Of a DNA stretch of 64,000 nt, positions 18,792 to 26,611 are shown one piece after another. The position numbers and the translations under genes are program-made. Within the stretch, counting starts at the first letter, position 1; every line of letters begins with the position of its first letter. Location: positions 3,472,001-3,536,000 of the forward strand of contig NZ_CP036401.1 of assembly GCF_004322755.1 (NCBI RefSeq), given 5' to 3'. This DNA comes from Pseudoduganella albidiflava (GTDB taxonomy: Bacteria > Pseudomonadota > Gammaproteobacteria > Burkholderiales > Burkholderiaceae_D). Under the pieces are notes generated by a model. The model was not told the DNA's origin, did not search any database, and saw only the letters and a program-made list of their open reading frames with translations.

Positions 18792-19468
18792 GTACCCGCG
18801 CCGCCGCGCGCAGCGCCGGCATCCGCCTGCCGCTGCCGTACTGGGTGCGCGATTTCGCCCTGGTACGCCCCGCCGTGATGACCTTCGTCATCACGGCCGG
18901 CATCAGTTTCACGTGCGTGCTGGCCAGCTACCTGCAGCTCGAGCAGGCCCGCGAGGACGAGCGGCAGGCGCATGCGATGCGCGACGCGGCGCGCAAGCGC
19001 TTCCTGTACGCCGAATCGGAAAAACAGGAGATCCGCGCCTACCAGCCGCTGTTCGTGGAACTGCAGCGCCGCCACTTCGTCGGCACCGAGAGCCGGCTGG
19101 ACTGGGTCGATGCGATCCGGCAGATCCAGGAGCGCCGCCGGCTCCTGCCGCTGACCTATGAAATCGAACCGCAGCAACCGTACAAGATCGAGGGCCGGCT
19201 GCCGACCGGCGACTACCAGCTGCTGGGCAGCCGGATGACGCTGCACATGGACCTGCTGCACGAGATGGATCTGTTCGCCTTCCTGGGCGACCTGCGGCAG
19301 CATGGCGTGTTCACGGTGCAGCAGTGCGACATGCGGCGCACGGCGGGTACCGCCGCGGCCCCGGCGGCGCCCGGTCCGGCGCCGGGCCTGACCGCCGACT
19401 GCACGCTGAACTGGCTGACGCTGACGCCCGCCGGGCGCGGCGCGCGGACCACGGGGAGCCCGCGATGA
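18779..19468 (+). CDS. PilO/MshJ-like alignment protein
   Basis: 229 residues. One membrane helix at about 32-53 (VMTFVITAGISFTCVLASYL) is followed by a coiled-coil stretch rich in Glu, Arg and Ala (to about 95) and a small periplasmic domain with two Cys. PilO-type proteins pair with PilN to form the inner-membrane alignment complex. The gene overlaps the upstream PilM/PilN-like gene by 13 bases and the next gene by four, so all three are probably made together. Family assignment is by layout and position. Confidence 0.65.
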   Translation: MDALSTRAAARSAGIRLPLPYWVRDFALVRPAVMTFVITAGISFTCVLASYLQLEQAREDERQAHAMRDAARKRFLYAESEKQEIRAYQPLFVELQRRHFVGTESRLDWVDAIRQIQERRRLLPLTYEIEPQQPYKIEGRLPTGDYQLLGSRMTLHMDLLHEMDLFAFLGDLRQHGVFTVQQCDMRRTAGTAAAPAAPGPAPGLTADCTLNWLTLTPAGRGARTTGSPR

Positions 19469-19929
19469 CGAAGCGCCCGCCCGCCCGGCCGATCGCCCTG
19501 CCGGCCGCCTTCCATGCCCGCCTGCTGGCCGCCGTGCTGGCCGGCGCCGCGATGGCGCCCGCGGCGGCCCAGTACACCGAACCGGTGCTGGGGCGCCTGT
19601 TCACCGCGCCGGACGAGCGCATGCGCCTCGACCGCGACCGCGCCAGCGCGCCCGTGGCCACCGCCACCGCCGCCGAGCCGGCGCAGCAGCAGCCGCCGCC
19701 GCCCGTGGCCGAAGCGCCGCCGCCGCCCGTGCCGTCGCGGTTGACGGGCGTGATACGCCGCAGCGACGGCCGGGCCACCGTGTGGATCGACGGCGAGCCG
19801 CGCGAAACGACGCTGGGCCGCTACCGGCCGGGCAGCGCGATTCCCGTGGAAACGCCCGGCGGCCGCGTGCTGGTCAAGCCCGGCGAAAACATCGGCACGA
19901 ACGATGGCGCGCCGCCGGATGCGCGCTGA
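19465..19929 (+). CDS. MshK/PilP-like periplasmic protein
   Basis: 154 residues. A signal sequence or N-terminal anchor (LLAAVLAGAAMAPAAAQ) is followed by LGRLFTAPDERMRLDRDR, a motif typical of MshK-like proteins. A Gln/Pro-rich linker then leads to a small beta domain (SRLTGVIRRSDGRATVWIDGEP) that resembles the homology region of PilP and GspC. These domains usually bridge the inner-membrane complex to the secretin. Start ATG overlaps the upstream stop (ATGA). The end overlaps the next prepilin gene by about 10-25 bases. Confidence 0.7.
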   Translation: MTKRPPARPIALPAAFHARLLAAVLAGAAMAPAAAQYTEPVLGRLFTAPDERMRLDRDRASAPVATATAAEPAQQQPPPPVAEAPPPPVPSRLTGVIRRSDGRATVWIDGEPRETTLGRYRPGSAIPVETPGGRVLVKPGENIGTNDGAPPDAR

Positions 19930-20638
19930 CCCGCGGCGCCAGCAAGGCGCGGCGCTGTTGCTGCTGCTGGCCGTGGCCAGCGTGGGCTTTGCCGCCGTGC
20001 TGATCTCGGCGTTCGGCCGCAGCGACGTGGAACGCGTGCGGGAACGCCGCACGCTGGCGGTGCTGGCGCAGGCGGCCGATGCGCTGGTGGGCTTCGCCAG
20101 CACGCATGGGCGCCTGCCGCGGCCGGCCATCTCGGCCACCGACGGCAACGAGCGCGCCGAGCCCTGCGCCGACGAAGCGGCCTGCAGCGGCTTCCTGCCG
20201 TGGGTCACGCTGGGTGTCGACGGCGCCGACAGCTGGGGCAAGCGGCTGCGCTACAGCGTCACGCCGGAGTACACGCTGACCCCGGTGCGGCGCCTGTCCG
20301 CCATCGCCACCAAGCGCCTGCTGACCCGCGACGGCGCCGGCAACCTGCGCTACGACGCCGGCCAGGCCGAGTGCCTGATCTACGCCCAATGCCTGCCCGC
20401 GGTGGTGTTTTCGCAGGGCCGCAACAACCTCGGCACCAGCGTCGCCGGGCTGCCGCAGGCCAATGGCAGCCCGGGCAACCTGGATGAAATCAACAACGAC
20501 CTGGCCAGCACGGACTTCATCCGGCGCGCCGGTTCGGCCGATCCCGCCACGCCCGGCGGTCCGTTCGACGACCTGCTGGTCGCGGTTCCCCTGTACACGC
20601 TGTACGCCCGGATGGCCGCGGCACGCACGCTCCCCTGA
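19919..20638 (+). CDS. Atypical pseudopilin A (PilX/GspK-style N-terminus)
   Basis: 239 residues from the ATG at 19919; an ATG at 19904 in the same frame would add five residues. After an Arg-rich leader comes QQGAALLLLLAVASVGFAAVL, a hydrophobic helix without FTLxE, as in PilX- or GspK-like minor pilins. The ectodomain (ALVGFASTHGRLPRPA ... GFLPWVTLG ... DSWG ... YSVTP) matches that of the next gene. Cys pairs (PCADEAAC; ECLIYAQC) suggest disulfides. Probable tip or initiating subunit of the rightward system. The match is to its neighbour, not to a family I can name. Confidence 0.75.
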   Translation: MRADPRRQQGAALLLLLAVASVGFAAVLISAFGRSDVERVRERRTLAVLAQAADALVGFASTHGRLPRPAISATDGNERAEPCADEAACSGFLPWVTLGVDGADSWGKRLRYSVTPEYTLTPVRRLSAIATKRLLTRDGAGNLRYDAGQAECLIYAQCLPAVVFSQGRNNLGTSVAGLPQANGSPGNLDEINNDLASTDFIRRAGSADPATPGGPFDDLLVAVPLYTLYARMAAARTLP

Positions 20639-20669
20639 CCCGCCGCGCATCCTTCCCAACACACCCACC

Positions 20670-21383
20670 ATGACCCATCCTGCACACCATCAACCGGGTT
20701 TCACGCTGGTCGAGATCGCCATCGTGCTGGTCGTCGTCGGCCTGCTGGTCGGCGGCCTGATCACGCCGCTGTCGACCCAGCTGGAACAGCGCCGCGTGGC
20801 CGATACCCAGCGCGCGATGGAAGAAGCACGCGAGGCGCTGGTCGGCTTCGCGGCCCTGAACGGCTACCTGCCCTGCCCCGCCGTGTCGGCCGCCAACGGC
20901 CTGGAAGCGCGCGACGGCGAGCGCTGCGCGGGCGAGCGGCGCGCCGGCTTCCTGCCCTGGGCCACGCTGGGCATGCCCAAGCTCGACAGCTGGGGCCATA
21001 TCTTCATGTACAGCGTGACGCCCGCCTTCGCCGACAGCGGGGACCGCTTCCGCCTGGCGACCCCGCGCGACATCACGGTGGCCACGCGCGACGCGACCGG
21101 CAACCTGGTGGCGGCCACCGCGCCGAACGACATCCCCGCCGTGATCGTGTCGATGGGCAAGAACGGCTACGGCGGCTTCTCGGACCTGGGGGTGCGGGCG
21201 GCGGATGCCGGCGCCGGCAACGCCGACGAGAAGGCCAACATGTCGCTGGCCGGCACCGCCTACATCGCCCGCGGGGCCAGCGACAACGCGGCCCTGCCGG
21301 GCGGCGCCTACGACGACCTGGTGGTGTGGGTGTCGCCGAACGTGCTGTTCAACCGCCTGATCGCGGCCGGCCGCCTGCCATGA
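20670..21383 (+). CDS. Pseudopilin B, sister of pseudopilin A, with type IV prepilin signal
   Basis: 237 residues. A ten-residue leader ending PG is followed by FTLVEIAIVLVVVGLLVGG, a standard prepilin signal with Glu5. The ectodomain repeats the pattern of the preceding gene (EALVGFAALNGYLPCPA, GFLPWATLG, DSWG, YSVTP), so the pair arose by duplication with divergence or a swap of the N-terminal helix. ATG at 20670, 31 bases after the upstream stop. Much longer than the major pilin, so more likely a pseudopilin or minor subunit. Confidence 0.82.
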   Translation: MTHPAHHQPGFTLVEIAIVLVVVGLLVGGLITPLSTQLEQRRVADTQRAMEEAREALVGFAALNGYLPCPAVSAANGLEARDGERCAGERRAGFLPWATLGMPKLDSWGHIFMYSVTPAFADSGDRFRLATPRDITVATRDATGNLVAATAPNDIPAVIVSMGKNGYGGFSDLGVRAADAGAGNADEKANMSLAGTAYIARGASDNAALPGGAYDDLVVWVSPNVLFNRLIAAGRLP

Positions 21384-21470
21384 TGTGCTGCGCGGTGCCT
21401 GCCGATGCATGGGCCGGATCTATGGCCCCGATCCATTCGCGCCGGCGGTGGCCGGTCAAGGATGCCGCGC

Positions 21471-21511
21471 CGATGAGGTCCAGCCGATGAGGTCCAGCCG
21501 ATGAGGACTGC
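21471..21511 (+). repeat. 14-bp tandem repeat before the ABC permease gene
   Basis: CGATGAGGTCCAGC occurs twice exactly (21471-21484, 21485-21498), followed by a third, diverged copy. It lies in the 131-base gap between pseudopilin B and the permease gene. Confidence 0.85.
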
Positions 21512-21514
21512 GCC

Positions 21515-22276
21515 GTGAATACCGCCGTGCGCGCGATCGCCACCGGCACGCTGAAGGAAGCGCTGCGCAGCCGCCTGCTGTGGCTGCTGGCCGTGCTGGC
21601 GCTGGCCGCCGTCGGCCTGGCCGGCTTCCTGCAGGCCGTGGTGCCGGCCGAGGGCCGCGCCACCAATACGGCGCTGCTGGCCGCCCTGCTGCGCCTGGCC
21701 GGCGCCGGCATCGTGGCCACCTTCGCGGTCACGGCCATCGTGCGCGAGCATGCCGACAAGCAGGTCGAGATGCTGCTCGCCCTGCCGTATCCGCGCGCCA
21801 CCTGGCTGCTCGGCCGGCTGGCCGGCTGCGCCCTGCTGGCGCTGCTGCCGGCGGGCGTGGCCGGCCTGCTGGTCGCCATGGCGGCGCCACCGGCCCAGGC
21901 GGCGCTGTGGACCGTGGCACTGCTGGGCGAGCTGTGGATCGTCGCCGCCTTCGCCGTGTTCTGCACGCTCACGCTGCAGCACGCGCTGCCGTCGCTGTGC
22001 GCCACGGCCGGCTTCTACGTGCTGGCGCGCAGCGTGACGGCGCTGCAGCAGGCCGGCCATGGCGCGCTGCCGGATGCCGGCCAGCGCGTCATCGGCGCCG
22101 GCACCGACCTCCTGGCATTCGTGCTGCCCCGCCTCGATGCCTTCGCGCGCAGCGACTGGCTGCTGTACGGCACCGGCACCGCGGCCGACCTGGGCTTCGT
22201 GGCGCTCCAGAGCCTGGTGTATGTGGCGCTGCTGGCGGGCGCCGCGCTGTTCGACCTGTACCGCAAGGAATTCTGA
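21515..22276 (+). CDS. ABC-2 type transporter permease
   Basis: 253 residues with about six membrane helices and the first cytoplasmic segment typical of ABC-2 permeases (TGTLKEALRSRLLWLLAVLALAAV). Features such as IVREHADKQVEMLLALPYPRATWLLGR match the coupling-helix region of the NosY/ABC-2 class. It is the natural partner of the ATPase encoded at 8525-9271, with ten pilus-type genes between them. The substrate is unknown; candidates are a lipid, a peptide or a factor needed for filament assembly. GTG at 21515 is used as the start; it overlaps the next gene by one base (TGATG). Confidence 0.82.
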   Translation: MNTAVRAIATGTLKEALRSRLLWLLAVLALAAVGLAGFLQAVVPAEGRATNTALLAALLRLAGAGIVATFAVTAIVREHADKQVEMLLALPYPRATWLLGRLAGCALLALLPAGVAGLLVAMAAPPAQAALWTVALLGELWIVAAFAVFCTLTLQHALPSLCATAGFYVLARSVTALQQAGHGALPDAGQRVIGAGTDLLAFVLPRLDAFARSDWLLYGTGTAADLGFVALQSLVYVALLAGAALFDLYRKEF

Positions 22277-22989
22277 TGGCCCGCCGCGCGCCCGCCGGCA
22301 TCGCCGCGCTGCTGCTGGCCGCGCTGGCCGCCCAGTGCGCGCTGCACGCCGTGGCGCCCGGGCCTGCGCGATCGGCGCCGGTGTCCGTGATGCCGCCGCC
22401 CGGCCCGCCCCTGCCGGATGCCGCATTGCGCCTGGCCAGCCTGGGCGACGGCCCCACCGCCGCGCGGCTCGTCATGCTGTACCTGCATGCATCCGACGCC
22501 GGCATCCCGCTGCGCGAACTCGACTACGGCCACCTGGCCGGCTGGCTCGAGGCGGCACTGGCGCTCGATCCGCGCAGCAGGCAGCCGCTGGTGGCCGCGG
22601 CACAGGTCTACGGCGTGGTGGCCGATCCGGCGCGGGTGCGCATCATGCTCGGTGTCGTCGAACGGGCCTTCGCGGCCGATCCGGCGCGCCGCTGGCCGGA
22701 CATGGTGCAGGCCGCGCTGCTGGCACGCCACAGCCTGCACGACATGGCGCTGGCGCGGCGTTATGCCCAGGCGCTGCGGCTGCGCGCGCCGCTGGCGCCG
22801 GCCTGGGCGCGCCAGCTGGAACTGTTCATCCTGCAGGACATGAATGAGCTCGACAGCGCGCGCGCCGTCGCCGGCGCGCTGCTGGCCAGCGGCACGATCA
22901 CGGACCCGAACGACATCGCCTTCCTGGAGGGCCGGCTGCGCGAACTGGAACGGGCCGCATCGCACGGCACACACGGGCAGGTGCGTTAA
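22276..22989 (+). CDS. TPR-like periplasmic or membrane-anchored protein
   Basis: 237 residues. A hydrophobic N-terminus (GIAALLLAALAAQCALHAV) may be a signal sequence or anchor. The rest is helical with Ala/Leu/Arg-rich repeats of TPR type (WLEAALALDPRSRQPLVAAAQ; ARRYAQALRLRAPLAPAWARQ; DSARAVAGALLAS). It is translationally coupled to the ABC permease, so it may be a third component of that transporter. I do not recognise a named family. Confidence 0.65.
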   Translation: MARRAPAGIAALLLAALAAQCALHAVAPGPARSAPVSVMPPPGPPLPDAALRLASLGDGPTAARLVMLYLHASDAGIPLRELDYGHLAGWLEAALALDPRSRQPLVAAAQVYGVVADPARVRIMLGVVERAFAADPARRWPDMVQAALLARHSLHDMALARRYAQALRLRAPLAPAWARQLELFILQDMNELDSARAVAGALLASGTITDPNDIAFLEGRLRELERAASHGTHGQVR

Positions 22990-23042
22990 CGCCGCCGGGC
23001 CTGTAAGATGTAAACCACGTAAAGCATCAAGGAGTAACAATC

Positions 23043-23621
23043 TTGCAACCCTTTCACATGCCGCGGATCCGCCGCCGCGCACAAGGCTTCACGCTGGTGG
23101 AAATCGCGATCGTGCTCGTCATCATCGGCCTGCTGCTGGGTGGCGTGCTGAAGGGCCAGAGCCTGATCGACAATGCCAAGGTCAAGAACGTGATCCAGCA
23201 GTCGACGTCGCTGCAGGCGGCCGTCAATGCCTACCAGGACAAGTTCCGCGCCCTGCCCGGCGACGATGCCCAGGCCACCGCGCACGTGCCGGGCACCAGC
23301 GGCAACGGCAATGGCGACGGCCAGATCGCCGAGTACCAGCTCGCCCCGCAGCACCTGGCGCTGGGCGGCTTCATCACCGGCTCGTTCAACGGCACCACCG
23401 ATTTCATGACGAGCGCGCACGGCGGCGCCGTGTACGTGTTCAACGACGTGGTGGCCGGGCGCGGCGGCAACGGCATCCGCTTCGACAACCTGCCCGACAG
23501 CTTCGCCGAACAGATCGATGCCAAGCTGGACGACGGCAAACCCGATACCGGCGCCGTGCGCGCCACGGGGCCATACAGCAACAACGGCACGATCGTCACG
23601 CGCACCGCCGTGTTCTTCTGA
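23043..23621 (+). CDS. Prepilin-type protein with TTG start
   Basis: 192 residues from a TTG at 23043. AAGGAG ends eight bases upstream of that TTG, whereas the ATG at 23058 would be too far away, so TTG is preferred. The leader ends QG before FTLVEIAIVLVIIGLLLGGVL; KVKNVIQQSTSLQAAVNAYQDKFRALPGDD follows, a pattern common to long betaproteobacterial pseudopilins. The C-terminal domain is Gly/Asn-rich and ends TAVFF. It has its own ribosome site and a 53-base gap from the upstream gene. It could be the main subunit of the rightward system, since no short pilin is present there. Confidence 0.82.
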   Translation: MQPFHMPRIRRRAQGFTLVEIAIVLVIIGLLLGGVLKGQSLIDNAKVKNVIQQSTSLQAAVNAYQDKFRALPGDDAQATAHVPGTSGNGNGDGQIAEYQLAPQHLALGGFITGSFNGTTDFMTSAHGGAVYVFNDVVAGRGGNGIRFDNLPDSFAEQIDAKLDDGKPDTGAVRATGPYSNNGTIVTRTAVFF

Positions 23622-23896
23622 TGCCGGCCGGCGCTGGAATAGCGCCATGCCGGCATTCGCCGGAACCGCCCGCGCCCCTGTTTTCGGACACTCACTGGTG
23701 TCGGACACCCAAGGGTGTCGGACACTAATGCCGTTAAGTTAAGGCCACGTGACTACATGAGTTGGCGTCAGCGTGCTTGGTGTCGGACATTTTTTCCGGG
23801 CGCTTTATCCGGAAAATGTGTCGGACATCGGTTTTTGCTCAGGAAATCGGCAACATCATGCGAAAACCGGTCGGTCCGCCGCAGCGCTCCGGAGGA
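23622..23896. repeat. Intergenic TCGGACA repeat cluster
   Basis: This gene-free stretch holds five copies of TCGGACA, two of them in the near-palindrome GGTGTCGGACACC (for example 23697-23709). An ATTTTCCGG/CCGGAAAAT hairpin sits near 23793-23818. The phrase AATGCCGTTAAGTTAAGGC (23727-23745) recurs in modified form at 44469-44486. No gene is supported here. Confidence 0.7.
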
Positions 23897-23959
23897 GTGA
23901 TGGCTTGCAAGCCATCACCGCGTGACAGGCGCGAAGCATGCTTCGCGAAACCCCTGTCA
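23897..23959. repeat. Two-hairpin REP-like element, copy 1
   Basis: A perfect 22-base palindrome (23897-23918) is followed by a second hairpin: CGCGAAGCATGCTTCGCG (23930-23947) enclosed by TGACAGG (23923-23929) and CCTGTCA (23953-23959). The last three bases supply the stop codon of the leftward acyl-CoA dehydrogenase gene. A related copy is at 60412-60480. Confidence 0.85.
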
Positions 23960-25084
23960 AGCCACCCGGAACCCCGGCTGTCCGGCAAACCGCCGCAAGT
24001 GATGGTCCACGTCCCCCAGCGTCAGCCCGATCGCCGTCAGCCGCTTGAACCAGTGCGCGGCGGGCAGCTCGTCGGTGATGCCCATGCCGCCATGCAGCTG
24101 CACCGCCTGCTGCCCGACGAAGCGGGCCGCCTCGCCGACCCGCACCCGGGCCGCGGAGACCACGCGGCGGCGTTCTTCCGCATCGCCTGAATCGGCCTTG
24201 GCCGCTGCCAGCATGGCCATCGAGCGGGCCTGTTCGAGGTGGATGAACATGTCCGCCATGCGGTGCTGCAGGGCCTGGAAGCTGCCGATCGGCACGCCGA
24301 ACTGGCGGCGCGTCTTCAGGTAGTCGAGCGTGGCGCCGAACAGCGCATCCATCGCGCCGACGGCTTCCGCGCACAGCAACGCTGCGCCCCAGTCCGTGGC
24401 CGCTTCCAGGACCGGCCAGGCCGTGCCGGGGTCGCCCAGCAACGTGGCGGGGGCATGGTCGAACGTGACGCCGGCGCAGCGCCGGCCATCGATCGCGCGG
24501 CCATCGCGGATCACCAGGCCCGACGTGCCGGCATCGACCAGCAGCAGCGAGATGCCGTCGCGGTCGCGCTGGCCGCCATGGCTGCGTGCCGAGACGATCA
24601 GCATGTCCGCCTGGCCGCCGCCCTCGACCACGGTCTTCACGCCGGATACCGCGGCCGCGTCCACCGGGCCCGAGACCTTCGCCGCGATGTCGGCCAGGTC
24701 GTGGCGCGACTGCGCCTCGCCCAGTGCGCACGCGAGCTTCACTTCCCCGGCCGCCACGCGTTCGAGCAGTTCTTCCTGGCCACCCGCCAGTTGCAGCACA
24801 CGCGCACCGAGCACCGTGGCGAAATAGGGTTCGGCGACCAGGCCGCGCCCCAGTTCCTGCATGACGAAGAACATGTCCGCGGCGCCGCCGCCGAAGCCGC
24901 CCTGCGCCTCCGGCACCGGCAGCGCCGTCAGCCCCAGTTCCACCAGCATCCGCCATGCCTCCGGCGACTCGCCCGCCGGCGAATGGATGATGTCCCTGCG
25001 CGCCGCGAAGCCGTAGTCGCGTTCGATCCAGCGGCGCAGCGCATCGGCAAGCTGGCGCTGTTCTTCCTTCGGTTCAAAGTCCAT
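23957..25084 (-). CDS. Acyl-CoA dehydrogenase, small subunit type (PimD-like)
   Basis: 375 residues. It has the acyl-CoA dehydrogenase fold signs: an N-terminal helical domain, a middle beta domain (weakly conserved, as in PimD-type subunits), and a C-terminal helical domain with TRRQFGVPIGSFQALQHRMADM-type motif and QLHGGMGITDE. It lies nine bases downstream of a second, larger acyl-CoA dehydrogenase, and such pairs form heteromeric enzymes in pimeloyl-CoA or other dicarboxylic or branched acyl-CoA degradation. FAD-dependent oxidation of an acyl-CoA is the expected reaction; the substrate cannot be told. Its stop codon lies within a REP-like hairpin. Confidence 0.9.
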   Translation of the reverse strand: MDFEPKEEQRQLADALRRWIERDYGFAARRDIIHSPAGESPEAWRMLVELGLTALPVPEAQGGFGGGAADMFFVMQELGRGLVAEPYFATVLGARVLQLAGGQEELLERVAAGEVKLACALGEAQSRHDLADIAAKVSGPVDAAAVSGVKTVVEGGGQADMLIVSARSHGGQRDRDGISLLLVDAGTSGLVIRDGRAIDGRRCAGVTFDHAPATLLGDPGTAWPVLEAATDWGAALLCAEAVGAMDALFGATLDYLKTRRQFGVPIGSFQALQHRMADMFIHLEQARSMAMLAAAKADSGDAEERRRVVSAARVRVGEAARFVGQQAVQLHGGMGITDELPAAHWFKRLTAIGLTLGDVDHHLRRFAGQPGFRVA

Positions 25085-25093
25085 GCCGCCTCC

Positions 25094-26290
25094 TCACAGG
25101 CCCAGGATCATCCGGGCGATGATGTTCTTCTGGATTTCGTTCGAGCCGCCGTAGATCGACGTCTTGCGGTAGTTGAAGTAGTACGCGGCCAGTGGCGCGG
25201 CCTGCATCTCGTCCGCGCTGTCGTGCGCGATGCCATGCCGCCCTTCCAGCAGGGCCGAATCGAACGGCAGCGCGGCCGGTCCGGCGGCCTCGACCATCAG
25301 TTCGGCCAGGGCCTGCTGCACCTCGGTGCCCTTGATCTTCAGCAGCGATGCCTGCGGGCCGGGTGCGCGGTCTTCCTGCGCGATGGTGCGCAGCACCGTG
25401 ACCTCCAGCGCCATCAGTTCGATTTCCACCTGGGCGATTTTCGCGGCGAACACCGGGTCGTCCAGCAGCGGCCGGCCGCCCAGCTGCTGCCGCAGCGCCA
25501 GCGCTTTCAGGAAGCGCAGTTCGCGCTTGCTGCGGCCCACCGCGGCGATGCCGGTGCGCTCATGGCCGAGCAGGAACTTCGCATACGTCCACCCCTGGTT
25601 TTCCTTGCCCACCAGGTTCTCCACGGGCACGCGCACGTTGTCGAAGAAGACTTCATTGACTTCGTGCTCCTCGTCGAGCATGACGATCGGCCGCACCGTG
25701 ATGCCGGGACTCTTCATGTCGATCAGCAGAAACGAGATGCCGTCCTGCTTGCGCGCCGCCGGGTCCGTGCGGACCAGGCAAAAGATCATGTCGGCGTGCT
25801 GGGCCAGCGTGGTCCATGTCTTCTGGCCGTTCACCACGTAATGGCCGCCGTCGCGCACGGCGGTGGTCGCCAGCGAGGCCAGGTCCGAGCCGGCGCCCGG
25901 TTCCGAATACCCCTGGCACCACCAGTCGTCGCAGTGCAGGATGCGCGGCAGGAAATGGGCCTTCTGCGCCGCGCTGCCGAACGCCATGATGACGGGCGCC
26001 ACCATGTTGACGCCGAACGGCAGGATCGGCGGCGCGCCGGCCAGCGCGCATTCCTCGTCCCAGATATGGCGCTGCACCGCATTCCAGCCCGTGCCGCCGT
26101 ACTCGACCGGCCAGCCCGGCGCGGCCCAGCCCTGCGCGGCCACGATGCGGTGCCAGCGCACGTAGTCATCCTTGCCGAGCCGCAGGTGGCCGCGCACCTT
26201 GCGCCGCAGGTCCGGCGGCAGGTTCGCCGCGAGGAAATCGCGCACCTGCTGGCGGAACGCGTCGTCCTCCGGGGAATAGTTCAAGTCCAT
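25094..26290 (-). CDS. Acyl-CoA dehydrogenase, large subunit type (PimC-like)
   Basis: 398 residues from the ATG at 26290, with AGGAG seven bases upstream. Signature 1 is seen as CQGYSEPGAGSDLASL and the C-terminal signature as YGGSNEIQKNIIARMILGL. RTGIAAVGRSKRELRFLK and the FAD-contact loop are in place. It is co-transcribed with the smaller acyl-CoA dehydrogenase just downstream. Expected to oxidise an acyl-CoA and pass electrons to electron-transfer flavoprotein (not in the window). The frame continues upstream of 26290 but that part does not look like protein. Confidence 0.92.
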   Translation of the reverse strand: MDLNYSPEDDAFRQQVRDFLAANLPPDLRRKVRGHLRLGKDDYVRWHRIVAAQGWAAPGWPVEYGGTGWNAVQRHIWDEECALAGAPPILPFGVNMVAPVIMAFGSAAQKAHFLPRILHCDDWWCQGYSEPGAGSDLASLATTAVRDGGHYVVNGQKTWTTLAQHADMIFCLVRTDPAARKQDGISFLLIDMKSPGITVRPIVMLDEEHEVNEVFFDNVRVPVENLVGKENQGWTYAKFLLGHERTGIAAVGRSKRELRFLKALALRQQLGGRPLLDDPVFAAKIAQVEIELMALEVTVLRTIAQEDRAPGPQASLLKIKGTEVQQALAELMVEAAGPAALPFDSALLEGRHGIAHDSADEMQAAPLAAYYFNYRKTSIYGGSNEIQKNIIARMILGL

Positions 26291-26611
26291 GCTGTCTCCT
26301 CGTGTTCGCTGTTCGACATGCTGGCCGCGCCGTGAATAGCACGGTCGTTTCATCATACACGAGGCGGTGTATCGGGCCGACGCAGGCTTTACGGAGCGTC
26401 GCGCCTTCCGCCAAACCACGGTGGCATGACACCGAACTGTCATCTTGATGAAACTTTATTTCACTCCGGGTGTTTGAAAAGTACGCAATTCGTCGCGTAA
26501 ACCCTACATTACGAAAAATATCGGCTAATCCGTATCCAATTGCACAAGTAACGTGAAATATAATTACCTCACCCCCCTGACATTACGCAAGTCATCCACG
26601 AAAGGTTCGTC
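26291..26611. promoter_or_regulatory. AT-rich divergent control region with two inverted repeats
   Basis: A gene-free region between the acyl-CoA dehydrogenase operon and ridA. It holds ATACAC-N6-GTGTAT (26355-26372), 65 bases upstream of the leftward start, and TGAAACTTTATTTCA (26449-26463, TGAAA-N5-TTTCA), closer to ridA. A perfect TATAAT is at 26559-26564, but no good -35 lies at 16-18 bases. These are candidate operators and a candidate -10 box only. Confidence 0.45.

Noticed and set aside
24239..26335. 698-codon open frame on the plus strand opposite the acyl-CoA dehydrogenases
   Set aside because: Low-complexity His/Arg/Gln-rich translation, whereas the minus strand encodes two clear enzymes.
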